Numbered from the stretch's first letter, positions 9,547 through 18,286 are shown. The stretch: DNA of 64,000 nt from UBA7662 sp943369355 (GCA_943369355.1 CALRMX020000002.1:248001-312000), one strand, 5' to 3'. The notes: a model not told the origin generated them from the letters alone. A program made the numbers and translations.

Positions 9547-9567
9547 TAAGATGTTTTTATTATTTTC

Positions 9568-9616
9568 GTCCTTTTTATATGGACATCTTGACTGTTTCTG
9601 TCCTTTTTATAAGGAC
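9568..9616 (+). repeat. Two tandem palindromes, candidate operator
   Basis: GTCCTTTTTATATGGAC at 9568-9584 and GTCCTTTTTATAAGGAC at 9600-9616. Each is an imperfect palindrome (GTCC...GGAC). Their starts are exactly 32 bp apart, about three helical turns, and the sequence after each copy is also partly conserved (ATcTTGA / ATtTTGA). They lie just upstream of the promoter of the DUF4143 ATPase gene, as expected for a repressor or autoregulatory site. Confidence 0.65.
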
Positions 9617-9623
9617 ATTTTGA

Positions 9624-9631
9624 TATATTTG
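9624..9631 (+). promoter_or_regulatory. -7 box of the DUF4143 ATPase gene
   Basis: TATATTTG matches TAnnTTTG exactly. Only four bases separate it from the GTG start, so transcription would begin at or next to the start codon. No TTG is seen at the usual -33 distance, which fits a promoter controlled through the adjoining palindromes. Confidence 0.55.
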
Positions 9632-9635
9632 CATT

Positions 9636-10955
9636 GTGATACGTAAAGAGGTTATACAACAGTTAATTAAGAACTTCCAAGACCGGCATCAACCGACTTT
9701 GGTGGCGCGCGAAGAGGTATTGCCATTACACACCCGCAAGGTGGTGGTAGCCAAGGGCGTGCGGCGCTCGGGTAAGTCAAGTGCTATGCTTTTGGCTGTA
9801 GATTCTTTATTGGCAGAGGGTGCTTCCATAGAGCAGGTGCTGTACCTGAACTTCGACGACGAACGTTTGCCTTTCTCTGCCGAAAGCTTCGACCTCATAC
9901 TACAGGCGTACCGCGAGCTCTATCCAAACCAGCACCTGCAGCAGGTATATGTGTTTTTAGACGAAGTTCAACAATGTGCAGGATGGGAGCAATTTGTGCG
10001 TAGACTGTACGATCAAGAAACACAAAATGTGTTTGTCACAGGTTCTAATGCACGACTGCTGTCGTCGGAGATAGCCACCTCGCTGCGCGGTCGGACCCTG
10101 CAATTCGAATATTTCCCCCTGTCGTTTGGCGAATATTGTCACTTCAAAAAAATTGACCGTAATTATGGTAGTTCGCGCCAAAACGCGCTGCTAGAGGCTA
10201 CATTCAAAAGCTATTGCCAGCAAGGAGGCTTTCCGGAACTAGCGCTTGACGAAACGCCCTACCGCGACAAAATACTGCAAGAGTACTATCATCTCATGTT
10301 GTACCGCGACATGGTAGAGCGTTACGACATACGCAACCTGCCTGCCCTGCGCTACTTCATCCGCCGCCTCATCGTCAACATTAGCAAGCCCACTTCCATA
10401 CAAAAGATCTTCAACGAACTTAAATCGGCCGGACTGGTGGTAAGCAAAAACTCGCTCTACGAATGGGTGGGGCAGCTTGAGGCCATCTACCTTTTTTTGC
10501 CCTTGCCCAAATTTGAGCCGTCGATGGTGAAAGAACAGCGCAGCGAAAAGAAGTACTACCTTATCGACAACGGGCTGTTACGTGCGTTGAGTCCGGCTTT
10601 GAGTGAAGGCCGAGGTATGATACTTGAAAACGTGGTCTATTTGCAGTTGCGCCGTTCAGCCGATTTGTCGAGCCAGTTTTTCTTTTACAAAGGCAAAAAA
10701 GAATGTGATTTTGTGGTCGCACAAAACCACAATGTGGTTCAATTGGTGCAAGTATGTTGGGAAGTGTACGAGCCCGACACCCTCAAGCGTGAAATCGCTG
10801 GCTTGCTCGAGGCGGCACAAGCTACAGGCTGCAAGAACTTATGGCTAGTTACCGATCACCAAGAAGACGAAATACAGCAAAACGGGTACACTATCCGCAT
10901 GATTCCTGCATGGAAATTTTGCTTGCTCACCAAGGAGAACTACTTATTCCATTGA
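9636..10955 (+). CDS. AAA_14/DUF4143 ATP-binding protein
   Basis: A 439-residue P-loop ATPase of the widespread AAA_14 + DUF4143 family. The Walker A is GVRRSGKSS (Lys47) and the Walker B is VYVFLDEVQ. A sensor-like FVTGSNARLLSSEIATSLRGR follows, then FEYFPLSFGEY, which is characteristic of the family. The C-terminal half contains the DUF4143 domain with a nuclease-like FFFYKGKKECDFVV segment resembling the restriction-endonuclease fold. The biochemical role of the family is not settled; links to chromosome maintenance or toxin-like systems have been suggested. The start is GTG, supported by the -7 box four bases upstream. It appears to be a single-gene unit closed by a hairpin shared with metK. 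Confidence 0.88.
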   Translation: MIRKEVIQQLIKNFQDRHQPTLVAREEVLPLHTRKVVVAKGVRRSGKSSAMLLAVDSLLAEGASIEQVLYLNFDDERLPFSAESFDLILQAYRELYPNQHLQQVYVFLDEVQQCAGWEQFVRRLYDQETQNVFVTGSNARLLSSEIATSLRGRTLQFEYFPLSFGEYCHFKKIDRNYGSSRQNALLEATFKSYCQQGGFPELALDETPYRDKILQEYYHLMLYRDMVERYDIRNLPALRYFIRRLIVNISKPTSIQKIFNELKSAGLVVSKNSLYEWVGQLEAIYLFLPLPKFEPSMVKEQRSEKKYYLIDNGLLRALSPALSEGRGMILENVVYLQLRRSADLSSQFFFYKGKKECDFVVAQNHNVVQLVQVCWEVYEPDTLKREIAGLLEAAQATGCKNLWLVTDHQEDEIQQNGYTIRMIPAWKFCLLTKENYLFH

Positions 10956-10958
10956 ACA

Positions 10959-10993
10959 CCAAAGCCGCTCTGATACTATCAGAACGGCTTTGG
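10959..10993. terminator. Hairpin between convergent genes
   Basis: An inverted repeat CCAAAGCCG...CGGCTTTGG with an additional inner TCTGATA/TATCAGA pairing lies between the DUF4143 gene and metK, which converge. Neither side has a T-tract, so it may act as a weak bidirectional terminator or an RNA end stabiliser. Confidence 0.6.
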
Positions 10994-11011
10994 ATTACGG
11001 TAGCTTACGGA

Positions 11012-12310
11012 TTAAATTCCGAAAGTCTTTTTCACAGCATCTACCATGTCGAGTTTTTCCCAAGTGAAAAGCTCCACTTCTACAGTCTTACTATCGCTTG
11101 CACGACTGCCCCAGCTGATGGTCTTTTTAACCTTCTGCGCTTCGCGGCCCATATGACCATAGGCTGCGCTTTCGCTGTAAATAGGGTTCAATAAACCCAA
11201 ACGTTTAATGAGCATGCCCGGGCGCATGTCGAACAATCCGGCAATTTTTTCAGCAATAATGCTGTCGTTTAGCTTTTTGCCTTCACCGTCTTTCACCTTA
11301 GCCGTTCCGTAGGTATTTACATACAGCCCTACAGGCTCTGCAACACCAATGGCATAGGCTACTTGAACTAGAACTTGATCAGCAACACCGGCCGCCACCA
11401 AGTTTTTAGCAATGTGTCGGGTAGCGTAGGCAGCTGAGCGGTCAACCTTCGAAGGGTCTTTACCCGAAAAGGCACCACCACCGTGCGCTCCTTTGCCTCC
11501 GTAAGTGTCAACAATAATTTTACGGCCAGTTAAACCAGTATCTCCATGTGGACCACCAATTACAAAGTTTCCTGTTGGGTTGATATGGAACTTGATGTCT
11601 GTGGTAAACAGACGCTTAACACGTGTAGGTACCAGCTTTTTAATCCGGGGAATCAAATATTTGTGAATGTCAGCCGTAATACGGTCTTGCATCGCCTTTT
11701 GGTCGGCTTTGGCATTACCGGTTTTTACGAAATCATCGTGCTGGGTCGATATTACAATTGCATCGATAGCTTCAGGACGATGTTTTTCGCTGTAACGAAT
11801 GGTTACCTGGCTTTTCGCATCGGGACGAAGGTATTTCATCACTTTGCCTTCCTTACGGATAGTCGCCAACTCGCGAAGGAGTAAATGGCTTAGCTCCAAG
11901 GCAAGAGGCATATACGTGTCGGTCTCGTTGGTTGCATAACCAAACATCATCCCTTGGTCACCTGCGCCTTGTTCTTCGGGCTTCGACTTTTCTACGCCTT
12001 GGTTAATGTCGGGCGATTGCTCGTGTATGGCCGAAATTACACCGCAGCTGTCGGCATCAAACATGTATTCCGACTTGGTATAGCCAATTTTACGAATAGT
12101 TTCGCGGGCTACTTTTTGTACGTCAACATACCCTTCGGTTTTAACCTCACCGCTCAATACGGTAAGTCCAGTAGTTACCAGGGTTTCACAAGCTACTTTC
12201 GAATTCGGGTCTTGTACCAAAAATGCATCTAAAAGAGCATCAGAAATCTGGTCAGCAACTTTGTCCGGATGTCCTTCCGAAACCGACTCAGAGGTAAAAA
12301 AATACGACAT
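11012..12310 (-). CDS. metK: S-adenosylmethionine synthetase
   Basis: Makes S-adenosylmethionine from methionine and ATP in the cytoplasm. The 432 residues show all signatures of the family: GHPDKVADQISDALLDAF at residues 15-32 (ATP and metal binding), the GAGDQGMMFGYA hexapeptide region near residue 115, and GGGAFSGKDPSKVDRSAAY near residue 280 (phosphate-binding loop). The length is slightly above that of E. coli MetK (384) and usual for Bacteroidota. The upstream non-coding region shows no SAM riboswitch that I can recognise. It converges with the DUF4143 gene and is divergent from amtB. Confidence 0.97.
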   Translation of the reverse strand: MSYFFTSESVSEGHPDKVADQISDALLDAFLVQDPNSKVACETLVTTGLTVLSGEVKTEGYVDVQKVARETIRKIGYTKSEYMFDADSCGVISAIHEQSPDINQGVEKSKPEEQGAGDQGMMFGYATNETDTYMPLALELSHLLLRELATIRKEGKVMKYLRPDAKSQVTIRYSEKHRPEAIDAIVISTQHDDFVKTGNAKADQKAMQDRITADIHKYLIPRIKKLVPTRVKRLFTTDIKFHINPTGNFVIGGPHGDTGLTGRKIIVDTYGGKGAHGGGAFSGKDPSKVDRSAAYATRHIAKNLVAAGVADQVLVQVAYAIGVAEPVGLYVNTYGTAKVKDGEGKKLNDSIIAEKIAGLFDMRPGMLIKRLGLLNPIYSESAAYGHMGREAQKVKKTISWGSRASDSKTVEVELFTWEKLDMVDAVKKTFGI

Positions 12311-12639
12311 AGGTGATTGTTGTTTTTAAAAAATGAGCGCTTAACCCTTCTGACCTACTGCAACAACCTAAGGTAAAATCACTTTAGCACTTTTTTTTAC
12401 GTGGTTGCAATCGGTCAAATCAGTCCACAGCGTCACAAAGAACGTGATTCACAATGAATTTACAAACACTACTACCCGTGCAATTTCGGTCATCGAAGGA
12501 CCACGTGAAAAGTCCACGCTTTATTTACAATCATGCTTGTTACATGCGCCTTTCATTATGATTTTCGAAATTTTCAAGCCATTATGTTTCGCGATTTTCC
12601 AATTACATGCACATTTATTAGTTTGCCGAAAATTACACC
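12311..12639. other. Intergenic region between divergent metK and amtB
   Basis: 329 bp carrying the upstream regions of both genes. On the minus strand a loose TAGGTTG near 12364-12370 might serve metK. On the plus strand TTAGTTTG at 12618-12625 (one mismatch to TAnnTTTG) might serve amtB. A short overlapping inverted repeat (GGAC-N10-GTCC) sits near 12500. I see no credible gene, tRNA or known riboswitch here. Confidence 0.4.
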
Positions 12640-13944
12640 GTGGAAAAAATCAAATCTCGCTGGAAGCTCATTTTCTTTTTACTAATTGTATTGGCAATAG
12701 GCGGATTGGTCGCGGCACCTACCCCTGTAGCCGACGAAAACATCGCCCTAAATGCCGCTAATATAGCCTGGATGCTTACTGCAACCGGACTTGTTTTGCT
12801 GATGACGCCAGGTTTATCGTTTTTCTACGGGGGCATGGTGAGCAAAAAGAATGTGATTAGCACCATGCTGCAAAGTTTTATTGCGCTTGGGGTAATTACC
12901 CTACTTTGGATAGTAGTGGGATTTAGTTTAGCATTTGGCGATAGCTTGGGTGGCTTCATAGGAGACCCTAGAACCTTTTTCTTTTTCAAAGACGTGGGCC
13001 TCAAGCCTCATCCGGCTTTCGGGGCTGGTTTACCCCTTTTACTTTTCGCACTTTTTCAATTGAAATTTGCCATCATTACCCCAGCACTCATTACGGGTAG
13101 TTTTGCCGAAAGGGTTAAGTTTTCGGCTTATTTGGTGTTCATGGTCCTTTTCAGCTTGCTTATCTATGCGCCTTTGGCGCACTGGACTTGGCATCCCGAA
13201 GGCTTACTGTTTAAAATGGGCGTGCTCGATTTTGCAGGAGGAACGGTTGTTCATATGTCGGCTGGATTTGCTGCGATTGCAGGCGCTTGGGTACTTGGAC
13301 CGAGGAAAAACCATGGCGAAAGCGAAAAACACGACCCCGCTCGTATTACTTACGTGCTGCTCGGAACAGGTATGCTTTGGTTTGGTTGGTTTGGATTTAA
13401 CGCAGGCTCAGCCTTAGCCGCCGATACGGTAGCCATTCGTGCTTTTGCTACTACCAATGCTGCGTCGGCCGCCGCCATGCTGACTTGGATTTTTTTCGAT
13501 GCGGTGCGTGGCATTAAAGTGTCGGCCATGGGAGCCTGCATAGGCGCGGTAGTCGGCTTGGTAGCCATCACACCCGCCGCAGGTTATGTCGATATAGGGC
13601 CCAGCATATTCATAGGAGCGGTGGCGGCCATCATCAGCAACCTGGCCGTGGGCTTCAAAAACAAATCCCGCCTCGACGACACACTCGATGTTTTTCCTTG
13701 CCACGGGGTAGGCGGAATAGTGGGGATGCTGCTCACCGCCGTATTTGCGAAAGAAGTTGGTCTTGTTTACGGCCAAACCACAACCTTTTTCAATCACCTC
13801 ATCGCCCTATTCATTGTAGCAGCATTTACCTTCTTTGGTAGTTTTATCCTCTACAAAGTAACGGCTTTAATTGTGCCTCTGCGGGTAAGCAACGACGAAG
13901 AAAAATTAGGCCTCGACCTGAGTCAACATGCAGAAAAGCTTTAG
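12640..13944 (+). CDS. amtB: Ammonium transporter
   Basis: A trimeric inner-membrane channel that takes up ammonium. The 434 residues have an N-terminal hydrophobic signal-like segment (residues 7-22) and then eleven membrane helices. Diagnostic parts include NAANIAWMLTATGLVLLMTPGLSFFYGGMV, the periplasmic Trp/Phe-rich vestibule sequence, HWTWHPEG, GGTVVHMSAGFAA (first pore His) and the second pore His in DVFPCHGVGGIVGMLLTA. The start is GTG. No glnK (PII) gene is next to it. Its stop codon overlaps the stop of the convergent dehydrogenase gene by 3 bases. Confidence 0.96.
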   Translation: MEKIKSRWKLIFFLLIVLAIGGLVAAPTPVADENIALNAANIAWMLTATGLVLLMTPGLSFFYGGMVSKKNVISTMLQSFIALGVITLLWIVVGFSLAFGDSLGGFIGDPRTFFFFKDVGLKPHPAFGAGLPLLLFALFQLKFAIITPALITGSFAERVKFSAYLVFMVLFSLLIYAPLAHWTWHPEGLLFKMGVLDFAGGTVVHMSAGFAAIAGAWVLGPRKNHGESEKHDPARITYVLLGTGMLWFGWFGFNAGSALAADTVAIRAFATTNAASAAAMLTWIFFDAVRGIKVSAMGACIGAVVGLVAITPAAGYVDIGPSIFIGAVAAIISNLAVGFKNKSRLDDTLDVFPCHGVGGIVGMLLTAVFAKEVGLVYGQTTTFFNHLIALFIVAAFTFFGSFILYKVTALIVPLRVSNDEEKLGLDLSQHAEKL

Positions 13945-15989
13945 TCCCGAAGGAGCTCGGCTATTTTCGCCTGAACCTTATCCGCCGATGGAAGCATTTG
14001 CTGCTCTAGTCGGTCGTTGAGCGGAATGGCTGGCAGATTGGCTGCACCCATACATTGTACCGGGCCATCGAGCCAACGAAAACAGGCTTGTGAGATGCGT
14101 GCTGCCAAAGCTTCTGCAAACGAATTCTGAAGCTGCTCTTCGGTCAATACCAGCGCCTTGCCGTGTCGTTTTACGGCTGCAAAACACAGCTCCTCATCCA
14201 CTGGATTAAGCGTGCGTAAATCTACAATTTCTACAGCACCAGGGAAATGTTTTGCGGCATTCAATGCCCAATACACGCCCATTCCATAGGTGATAACCAC
14301 ACAACTTTCGCCTTGCTCTATTTTGTGTGGCATGGCTTCCTGAACCACACGTCCCTTGCCAAGAGGTACAATATAGTCTTCGTCGGGCTCTACCGTTTTG
14401 GCTCCCTCTGTACCGGGCACCTTACTCCAATAAAGTCCCTTATGCTCGAACATAACCACTGGGTTGGGATCATAAAAAGCAGCTTTCATCAATCCTTTCA
14501 TATCGGCAGCATTGCTCGGGTACACCACCTTTATTCCGCGTATACTCAAAATGGCCGACTCGATGCAGCCGCTATGATACGGACCACCACCGCCATAGGC
14601 TCCACACGGTACCCGAATAAGGCTTTGAACCGGAAATTGACCGTTGCTCAGATAACAACTTTTGCTCAACTCCACTACCAGCTGGTTCACGCCTGTCCAG
14701 ATATAGTCGGCAAATTGTATCTCTACGATGGGTTTTGCCCCTACGGCCGACATACCTGCCGTAGACCCCACTAAATACGCCTCTTGAATTGGCGTATTAA
14801 AAACGCGGTCGTCGCCAAATTTATCTGCCAAGGTAGCCGCCTCACGAAACACGCCGCCAAGGGTGCGCCCTACATCCTGTCCGTAAAATAAAGCTTCGGG
14901 GTGCTTGCGTAAAATCTCTTCCACAGCATGCAAAGCAGCATCTACCATCACCACCTTCTCGCGACCTTGCGGGTGCCGATTTCCTACTTCTTCAGTAATA
15001 GGCGTCGGGGCAAATTCATGTAAAAACAAGCTTTCGTCGGAGGGAATTTCCGCGGCAATCGCTGCCTCAAAATCGGCTTTTACCTTGGCCTCCGCTTCAT
15101 TTGCTACCCGTGTAAGTTCTTCTTCCCAGAATCCCTCTTCCAACATGGCCTGCTTCAGCTTGTGGAGAGGGTCTTTTTTCTCGTGCTTGTCGAGATCGTC
15201 GGCACTACGGTACCACTCCTTGCGTACACCCGATGTGTGGTGGCCCAGCAAAGGCACTTCGGCATGTACCAATATTGGGGCTCGATGCTTCCGCACATAG
15301 TCGAATGCTTCTTCCATGCCTTTGTACGATTTCAGAAAATCGGTGCCGTCGAGCTGCTTGCGCTTCATTCCTTTGAAGCCAGCCGCATATTCGTAAGCAT
15401 CCATCGCACGCATTTCTTTGCCAGTAGCCGAAATACCCCAATCGTTGTCTTGTACCAAATAAACAATCGGCATCTTGTGCAAAACCGCCATCTGGAAGGC
15501 TTCAGCTACTTCTCCTTCGGTAACCGACCCGTCGCCAAACGAACAGAGAACCACCGGAGCTTCAGGCGACTGCAAAAGTCCTTGTTTTTCCAAGTAACTT
15601 ACGGCCTGTGCCATACCTGTTGCGGGAATTGCCTGCATGCCCGTGGCAGAGCTCTGATGCGGAACCAATGGCATGCCTTCTCGTTTTACCGAGGGATGTG
15701 AATAATAGGTGCGACCACCCGAGAACGGATCGTCGGCTTTCGCCAGTAGTTGCAACATCAACTCATACGGCCGAAATCCCATGGCGAGCAAAACCGATTC
15801 GTCGCGATAATAAAGGCTTGCATAGTCCCATGGCTTTAGCAACAACCCCGTGGCCAGCTGAATAGCTTCGTGACCTTTAGAGGTGGAATGTACGTATTTG
15901 GTAATGGTGCGGTTCTCGTCGTAGATGGCAGCCATGGCACGCGCAGTGCACATGAGCTCCCATGCACGTGCCAGAAGGGCTTTTTGCAT
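13941..15989 (-). CDS. Fused alpha/beta subunit of 2-oxoacid dehydrogenase E1
   Basis: Thiamine-diphosphate-dependent decarboxylase component of a branched-chain 2-oxoacid (2-oxoisovalerate) or related dehydrogenase complex. The N-terminal half is an E1-alpha domain with the thiamine-binding block GDGSVTEGEVAEAF...DNDWGIS (about residues 150-195). The C-terminal half (from about residue 345) is an E1-beta transketolase-like domain with EAYLVGSTAGMSAVGAKPIVEIQFADY. Fused E1 proteins of this size are common in Bacteroidota. I chose the ATG that gives 682 residues: a longer TTG start seven codons upstream would lie inside the -7 box. No E2 or E3 gene is adjacent, so the partner must come from elsewhere. 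Confidence 0.92.
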   Translation of the reverse strand: MQKALLARAWELMCTARAMAAIYDENRTITKYVHSTSKGHEAIQLATGLLLKPWDYASLYYRDESVLLAMGFRPYELMLQLLAKADDPFSGGRTYYSHPSVKREGMPLVPHQSSATGMQAIPATGMAQAVSYLEKQGLLQSPEAPVVLCSFGDGSVTEGEVAEAFQMAVLHKMPIVYLVQDNDWGISATGKEMRAMDAYEYAAGFKGMKRKQLDGTDFLKSYKGMEEAFDYVRKHRAPILVHAEVPLLGHHTSGVRKEWYRSADDLDKHEKKDPLHKLKQAMLEEGFWEEELTRVANEAEAKVKADFEAAIAAEIPSDESLFLHEFAPTPITEEVGNRHPQGREKVVMVDAALHAVEEILRKHPEALFYGQDVGRTLGGVFREAATLADKFGDDRVFNTPIQEAYLVGSTAGMSAVGAKPIVEIQFADYIWTGVNQLVVELSKSCYLSNGQFPVQSLIRVPCGAYGGGGPYHSGCIESAILSIRGIKVVYPSNAADMKGLMKAAFYDPNPVVMFEHKGLYWSKVPGTEGAKTVEPDEDYIVPLGKGRVVQEAMPHKIEQGESCVVITYGMGVYWALNAAKHFPGAVEIVDLRTLNPVDEELCFAAVKRHGKALVLTEEQLQNSFAEALAARISQACFRWLDGPVQCMGAANLPAIPLNDRLEQQMLPSADKVQAKIAELLRD

Positions 15990-16007
15990 GAGGATATTTT
16001 TGCCCTG

Positions 16008-16015
16008 CAAAAATA
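16008..16015 (-). promoter_or_regulatory. -7 box of the E1 dehydrogenase gene
   Basis: On the minus strand the sequence reads TATTTTTG, an exact TAnnTTTG. The expected transcription start lies about 15 bases before the chosen ATG. This decides the start codon, because the upstream TTG overlaps the box. Confidence 0.6.
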
Positions 16016-16106
16016 GACAAAGCCTACACGAGAAACGAAGCTTTTCGGCTATATCAGCTCATTATAAAGCCACTGAGCCAAAAAATTTCAATTTTTTTAA
16101 TAGGCC

Positions 16107-16139
16107 TTGTCGGAATAACCGCATAAGTGTATATTTTTG
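16107..16139 (+). promoter_or_regulatory. Promoter of the Rrf2 regulator gene
   Basis: TTG at 16107-16109 and TATATTTTTG with the consensus-matching TATTTTTG at 16132-16139, separated by 22 bp. The ATG follows 15 bp later. A TTG at 16137 inside the box could extend the reading frame by six codons, but it overlaps the promoter and is rejected as start. Confidence 0.65.
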
Positions 16140-16154
16140 TCCAATTATCGGCAT

Positions 16155-16595
16155 ATGTTTTCAAAATCCTGCGAATACGGACTTCAAGCGATTCTCTTCA
16201 TCGCATTACATGCGCGAGACGATCGCAAAATCGGTTTGAAAGAAATCGCCGATAGCCAAGATATCCCTGCTCACTTCTTGAGTAAAATCCTCCAAATACT
16301 CGTTAAATACAAACTTCTGCAGTCGGTTAAAGGTCCGAACGGTGGATTTACCCTCAATCGTCCACCCGAAGACATCACCCTGCTCGAAGTAGTTTCGGCT
16401 ATCGATGGCTTAGACATATTCGATCGTTGCGGTATTGGTCTCAAACATTGCAGCGACGCACACCCTTGCCCAATCCACAACAAATTCAAGTTTCTACGTG
16501 AAAGCATCCGCAATACGCTGATGAAAGAAACTTTGGCCGACCTCATCTTCACCGTTGAAGAAGGCAAATCGTACGTGACCCTCAAAAACATCTGA
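16155..16595 (+). CDS. Rrf2-family transcriptional regulator, probable Fe-S sensor
   Basis: 146 residues beginning MFSKSCEYGLQAI, the classic Rrf2 N-terminal winged helix. It continues with IGLKEIADSQDIPAHFLSKILQILVKYKLLQSVKGPNGGF, the recognition helix and wing. Three cysteines in the motif CGIGLKHCSDAHPC match the C-x5-8-C-x5-C ligands used by IscR/NsrR-type members to hold an iron-sulfur cluster, so it probably senses iron, oxygen or nitric oxide. It stands alone under its own promoter and is divergent from the E1 gene. The trmB gene starts 4 bp after its stop, so the two may be co-transcribed. Its targets are unknown. Confidence 0.92.
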   Translation: MFSKSCEYGLQAILFIALHARDDRKIGLKEIADSQDIPAHFLSKILQILVKYKLLQSVKGPNGGFTLNRPPEDITLLEVVSAIDGLDIFDRCGIGLKHCSDAHPCPIHNKFKFLRESIRNTLMKETLADLIFTVEEGKSYVTLKNI

Positions 16596-16599
16596 TTCC

Positions 16600-17244
16600 T
16601 TGGCACGCCGAAAACTCGCCCATTTTGCAGAAATGGATGGGATGCCGCATGTGTTTGCGTACCCTAAAGACAAAGCTGGAGCGTGGCATGCATGGTTTGG
16701 CAATACCAATCCCATTGTACTCGAGCTGGGATGCGGTACCGGCAGGTATGCAGTTGGCTTGGGCAAATTATTTCCCAACCAGAACTTCATAGGCCTCGAT
16801 ATCAAAGGCTCCCGCATGTGGCATGGAGCCAAAGCTGTACAAGCTGAGGGGCTACATAATGTGGCCTTCGTACGCACACAGCTTGAAAATATCCAAGACT
16901 ATTTTGCCCCTGGAGAAGTTTCTGAAATCTGGATTACCTTCCCCGACCCTCAACCGCGGGAAAGCCGAGAGCGCAAACGACTAAGCTCCGCACGTTTCCT
17001 CGACCTGTATAAACCCTTGCTGGTAGCTCAGGGCGTGGTACATCTTAAAACCGACAACCAAGCCCTATTCGACTTTTCCGTAGATTGTTGGAAGAATTAC
17101 GGTATGGACATAGAAATGGTGACGCGTGATTTATACGCAACTCTAGTAACCGAGGCCGTGCTGGAAATTCAAACCACCTACGAAGAGCGCTATCGCGCAC
17201 AAGGCCTGCCTATTTGTTATATGCGGGCGAAAATGCCCCTATAA
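16600..17244 (+). CDS. trmB: tRNA (guanine-N7)-methyltransferase
   Basis: Methylates G46 in the variable loop of tRNAs using S-adenosylmethionine. 214 residues with the N-terminal ARRKLAHFAEM typical of Bacteroidota TrmB, the SAM-binding motif VLELGCGTGRYAVGLG near residue 45, the family signature EIWITFPDPQPRESRERKRL and a TDN motif (LKTDNQALFDFS). The start is a TTG, four bases after the Rrf2 stop. Its stop codon abuts the stop of the convergent TrpF-like gene with no base between. Confidence 0.95.
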   Translation: MARRKLAHFAEMDGMPHVFAYPKDKAGAWHAWFGNTNPIVLELGCGTGRYAVGLGKLFPNQNFIGLDIKGSRMWHGAKAVQAEGLHNVAFVRTQLENIQDYFAPGEVSEIWITFPDPQPRESRERKRLSSARFLDLYKPLLVAQGVVHLKTDNQALFDFSVDCWKNYGMDIEMVTRDLYATLVTEAVLEIQTTYEERYRAQGLPICYMRAKMPL

Positions 17245-17862
17245 TCAAGCTTCCAGCGCATCCAGGAAATCTTGCATTTCGCCAAAATCTTTAACTCCAG
17301 GTCGTTGTTCGTTTCCGCCTCTGATGCAAAGTCCCGCAGGATTGAGTTGCTCCACGATGTCTCTGAGGGCAGGTGCATCGGCAGGGATATCGAGTAAGCA
17401 ATTTGTATAGGTGCAGGCATCTTTCAGGCTCTGAAAAATTTGCCTGTTTACACGCGTCAAGTTCCAATTCCGAAATAAATCATCGGCATACACCAGCAAA
17501 TAATCTCCATCGAAATGCCGTAACGAGGTTTGATCAAGTGCCGACAACTTGATGCGCATCATGGTTTCGGCATGTATGCTCTTGGCGTAACCACCGTAGA
17601 TGTCTAAACCTACCTCCACCAAATCGAGGCCATATTGGTCAATGTCTCTGTTCAGATCGTCGGGCGAGATAAACCCAAAACTCCCAACAAGCCGTGGACC
17701 GCTAATCCAACCCTTGATTTCGACAAAAGTTGCAGGTTCTACATAGCGTGAATCGGAACGGTCGAATGAAAAACCAATAAATGAAGCGCCCGCAGCCGCA
17801 GCAAAACGCGCATCACTCAGATTATTAATCTCTTTGAAGTACAGTTGGGTGATATACGACAT
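17245..17862 (-). CDS. TrpF-like TIM-barrel protein, probably not an active isomerase
   Basis: 205 residues resembling phosphoribosylanthranilate isomerase. The opening LYFKEINNLSDARFAAAAGASFIGFSFDRSDSRYVEP corresponds in pattern to the TrpF start (KxCG...DA...GAD.IGF.F...SPR.V), and an AGLCIRGGNEQRPGVKDF segment sits where TrpF has its phosphate-binding loop. However, the catalytic Cys of the K-x-C-G motif is absent (FKEIN). No other trp gene is nearby. I used the ATG that follows a 22-codon extension, because the extension is Cys/Lys-rich and unlike the fold. It is divergent from the alkyltransferase-like gene 64 bp away. Function unknown; a paralogue with a new role is an inference. Confidence 0.7.
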   Translation of the reverse strand: MSYITQLYFKEINNLSDARFAAAAGASFIGFSFDRSDSRYVEPATFVEIKGWISGPRLVGSFGFISPDDLNRDIDQYGLDLVEVGLDIYGGYAKSIHAETMMRIKLSALDQTSLRHFDGDYLLVYADDLFRNWNLTRVNRQIFQSLKDACTYTNCLLDIPADAPALRDIVEQLNPAGLCIRGGNEQRPGVKDFGEMQDFLDALEA

Positions 17863-17926
17863 CGTACGAAGGACTTTACGCATGCAATTTAAGCATTTGA
17901 GGCAATAGCTTTCGTATTTTGCAAGC

Positions 17927-18286
17927 ATGAGTTCGTTTGATCCTCAACTGTCGCAAAAGGCCGACTTTTTTGAACAAGTTTATGCAGTAGTACGACTTAT
18001 ACCTCCGGGTAGAGTAACCAGCTACGGGGCAATTGCAGCATATTTAGGTGCTAAAAGCTCGTCCCGTTTGGTTGGTTACGCCATGAATGCAGCACACCAG
18101 CAGCATCCACCCGTTCCGGCACAACGGGTTGTAAACCGCCTTGGCCTGCTCACGGGCAAACATCACTTCGGACATCCAAACCGCATGCAAGAGCTGCTTG
18201 AAGCCGAAGGAATCGCCGTGGAAAATGACCAAGTTGTTGCTTTTCGCCAACTTTTCTGGGATCCTTCTGTTGAGTTGGCATTATGA
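17927..18286 (+). CDS. Alkyltransferase-like protein (ATL), DNA-lesion binder
   Basis: A 119-residue homologue of the DNA-binding domain of O6-alkylguanine-DNA alkyltransferase. It keeps the helix-turn-helix with VTSYGAIAAYLG (Tyr33) and the arginine finger in SSSRLVGYAM (Arg47). The active-site motif PCHR is replaced by P64-A-Q-R67, so Ala65 stands in place of the alkyl-accepting Cys. Such ATL proteins bind O6-alkylguanine without repairing it and hand it to nucleotide excision repair. Its end overlaps the next gene by four bases (ATGA), so the two are coupled. Confidence 0.92.
   Translation: MSSFDPQLSQKADFFEQVYAVVRLIPPGRVTSYGAIAAYLGAKSSSRLVGYAMNAAHQQHPPVPAQRVVNRLGLLTGKHHFGHPNRMQELLEAEGIAVENDQVVAFRQLFWDPSVELAL

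Noticed and set aside
9636..10955. Defence or mobile-element island around the DUF4143 ATPase
   Set aside because: Neighbours are housekeeping genes (metK, amtB) and there are no inverted ends, integrase or tRNA attachment site; a single-gene unit fits better.
12311..12420. Possible SAM riboswitch in front of metK
   Set aside because: I looked for the conserved pieces of SAM-I and SAM-II riboswitches on the minus strand and found none, nor a terminator-like hairpin with T-tract.
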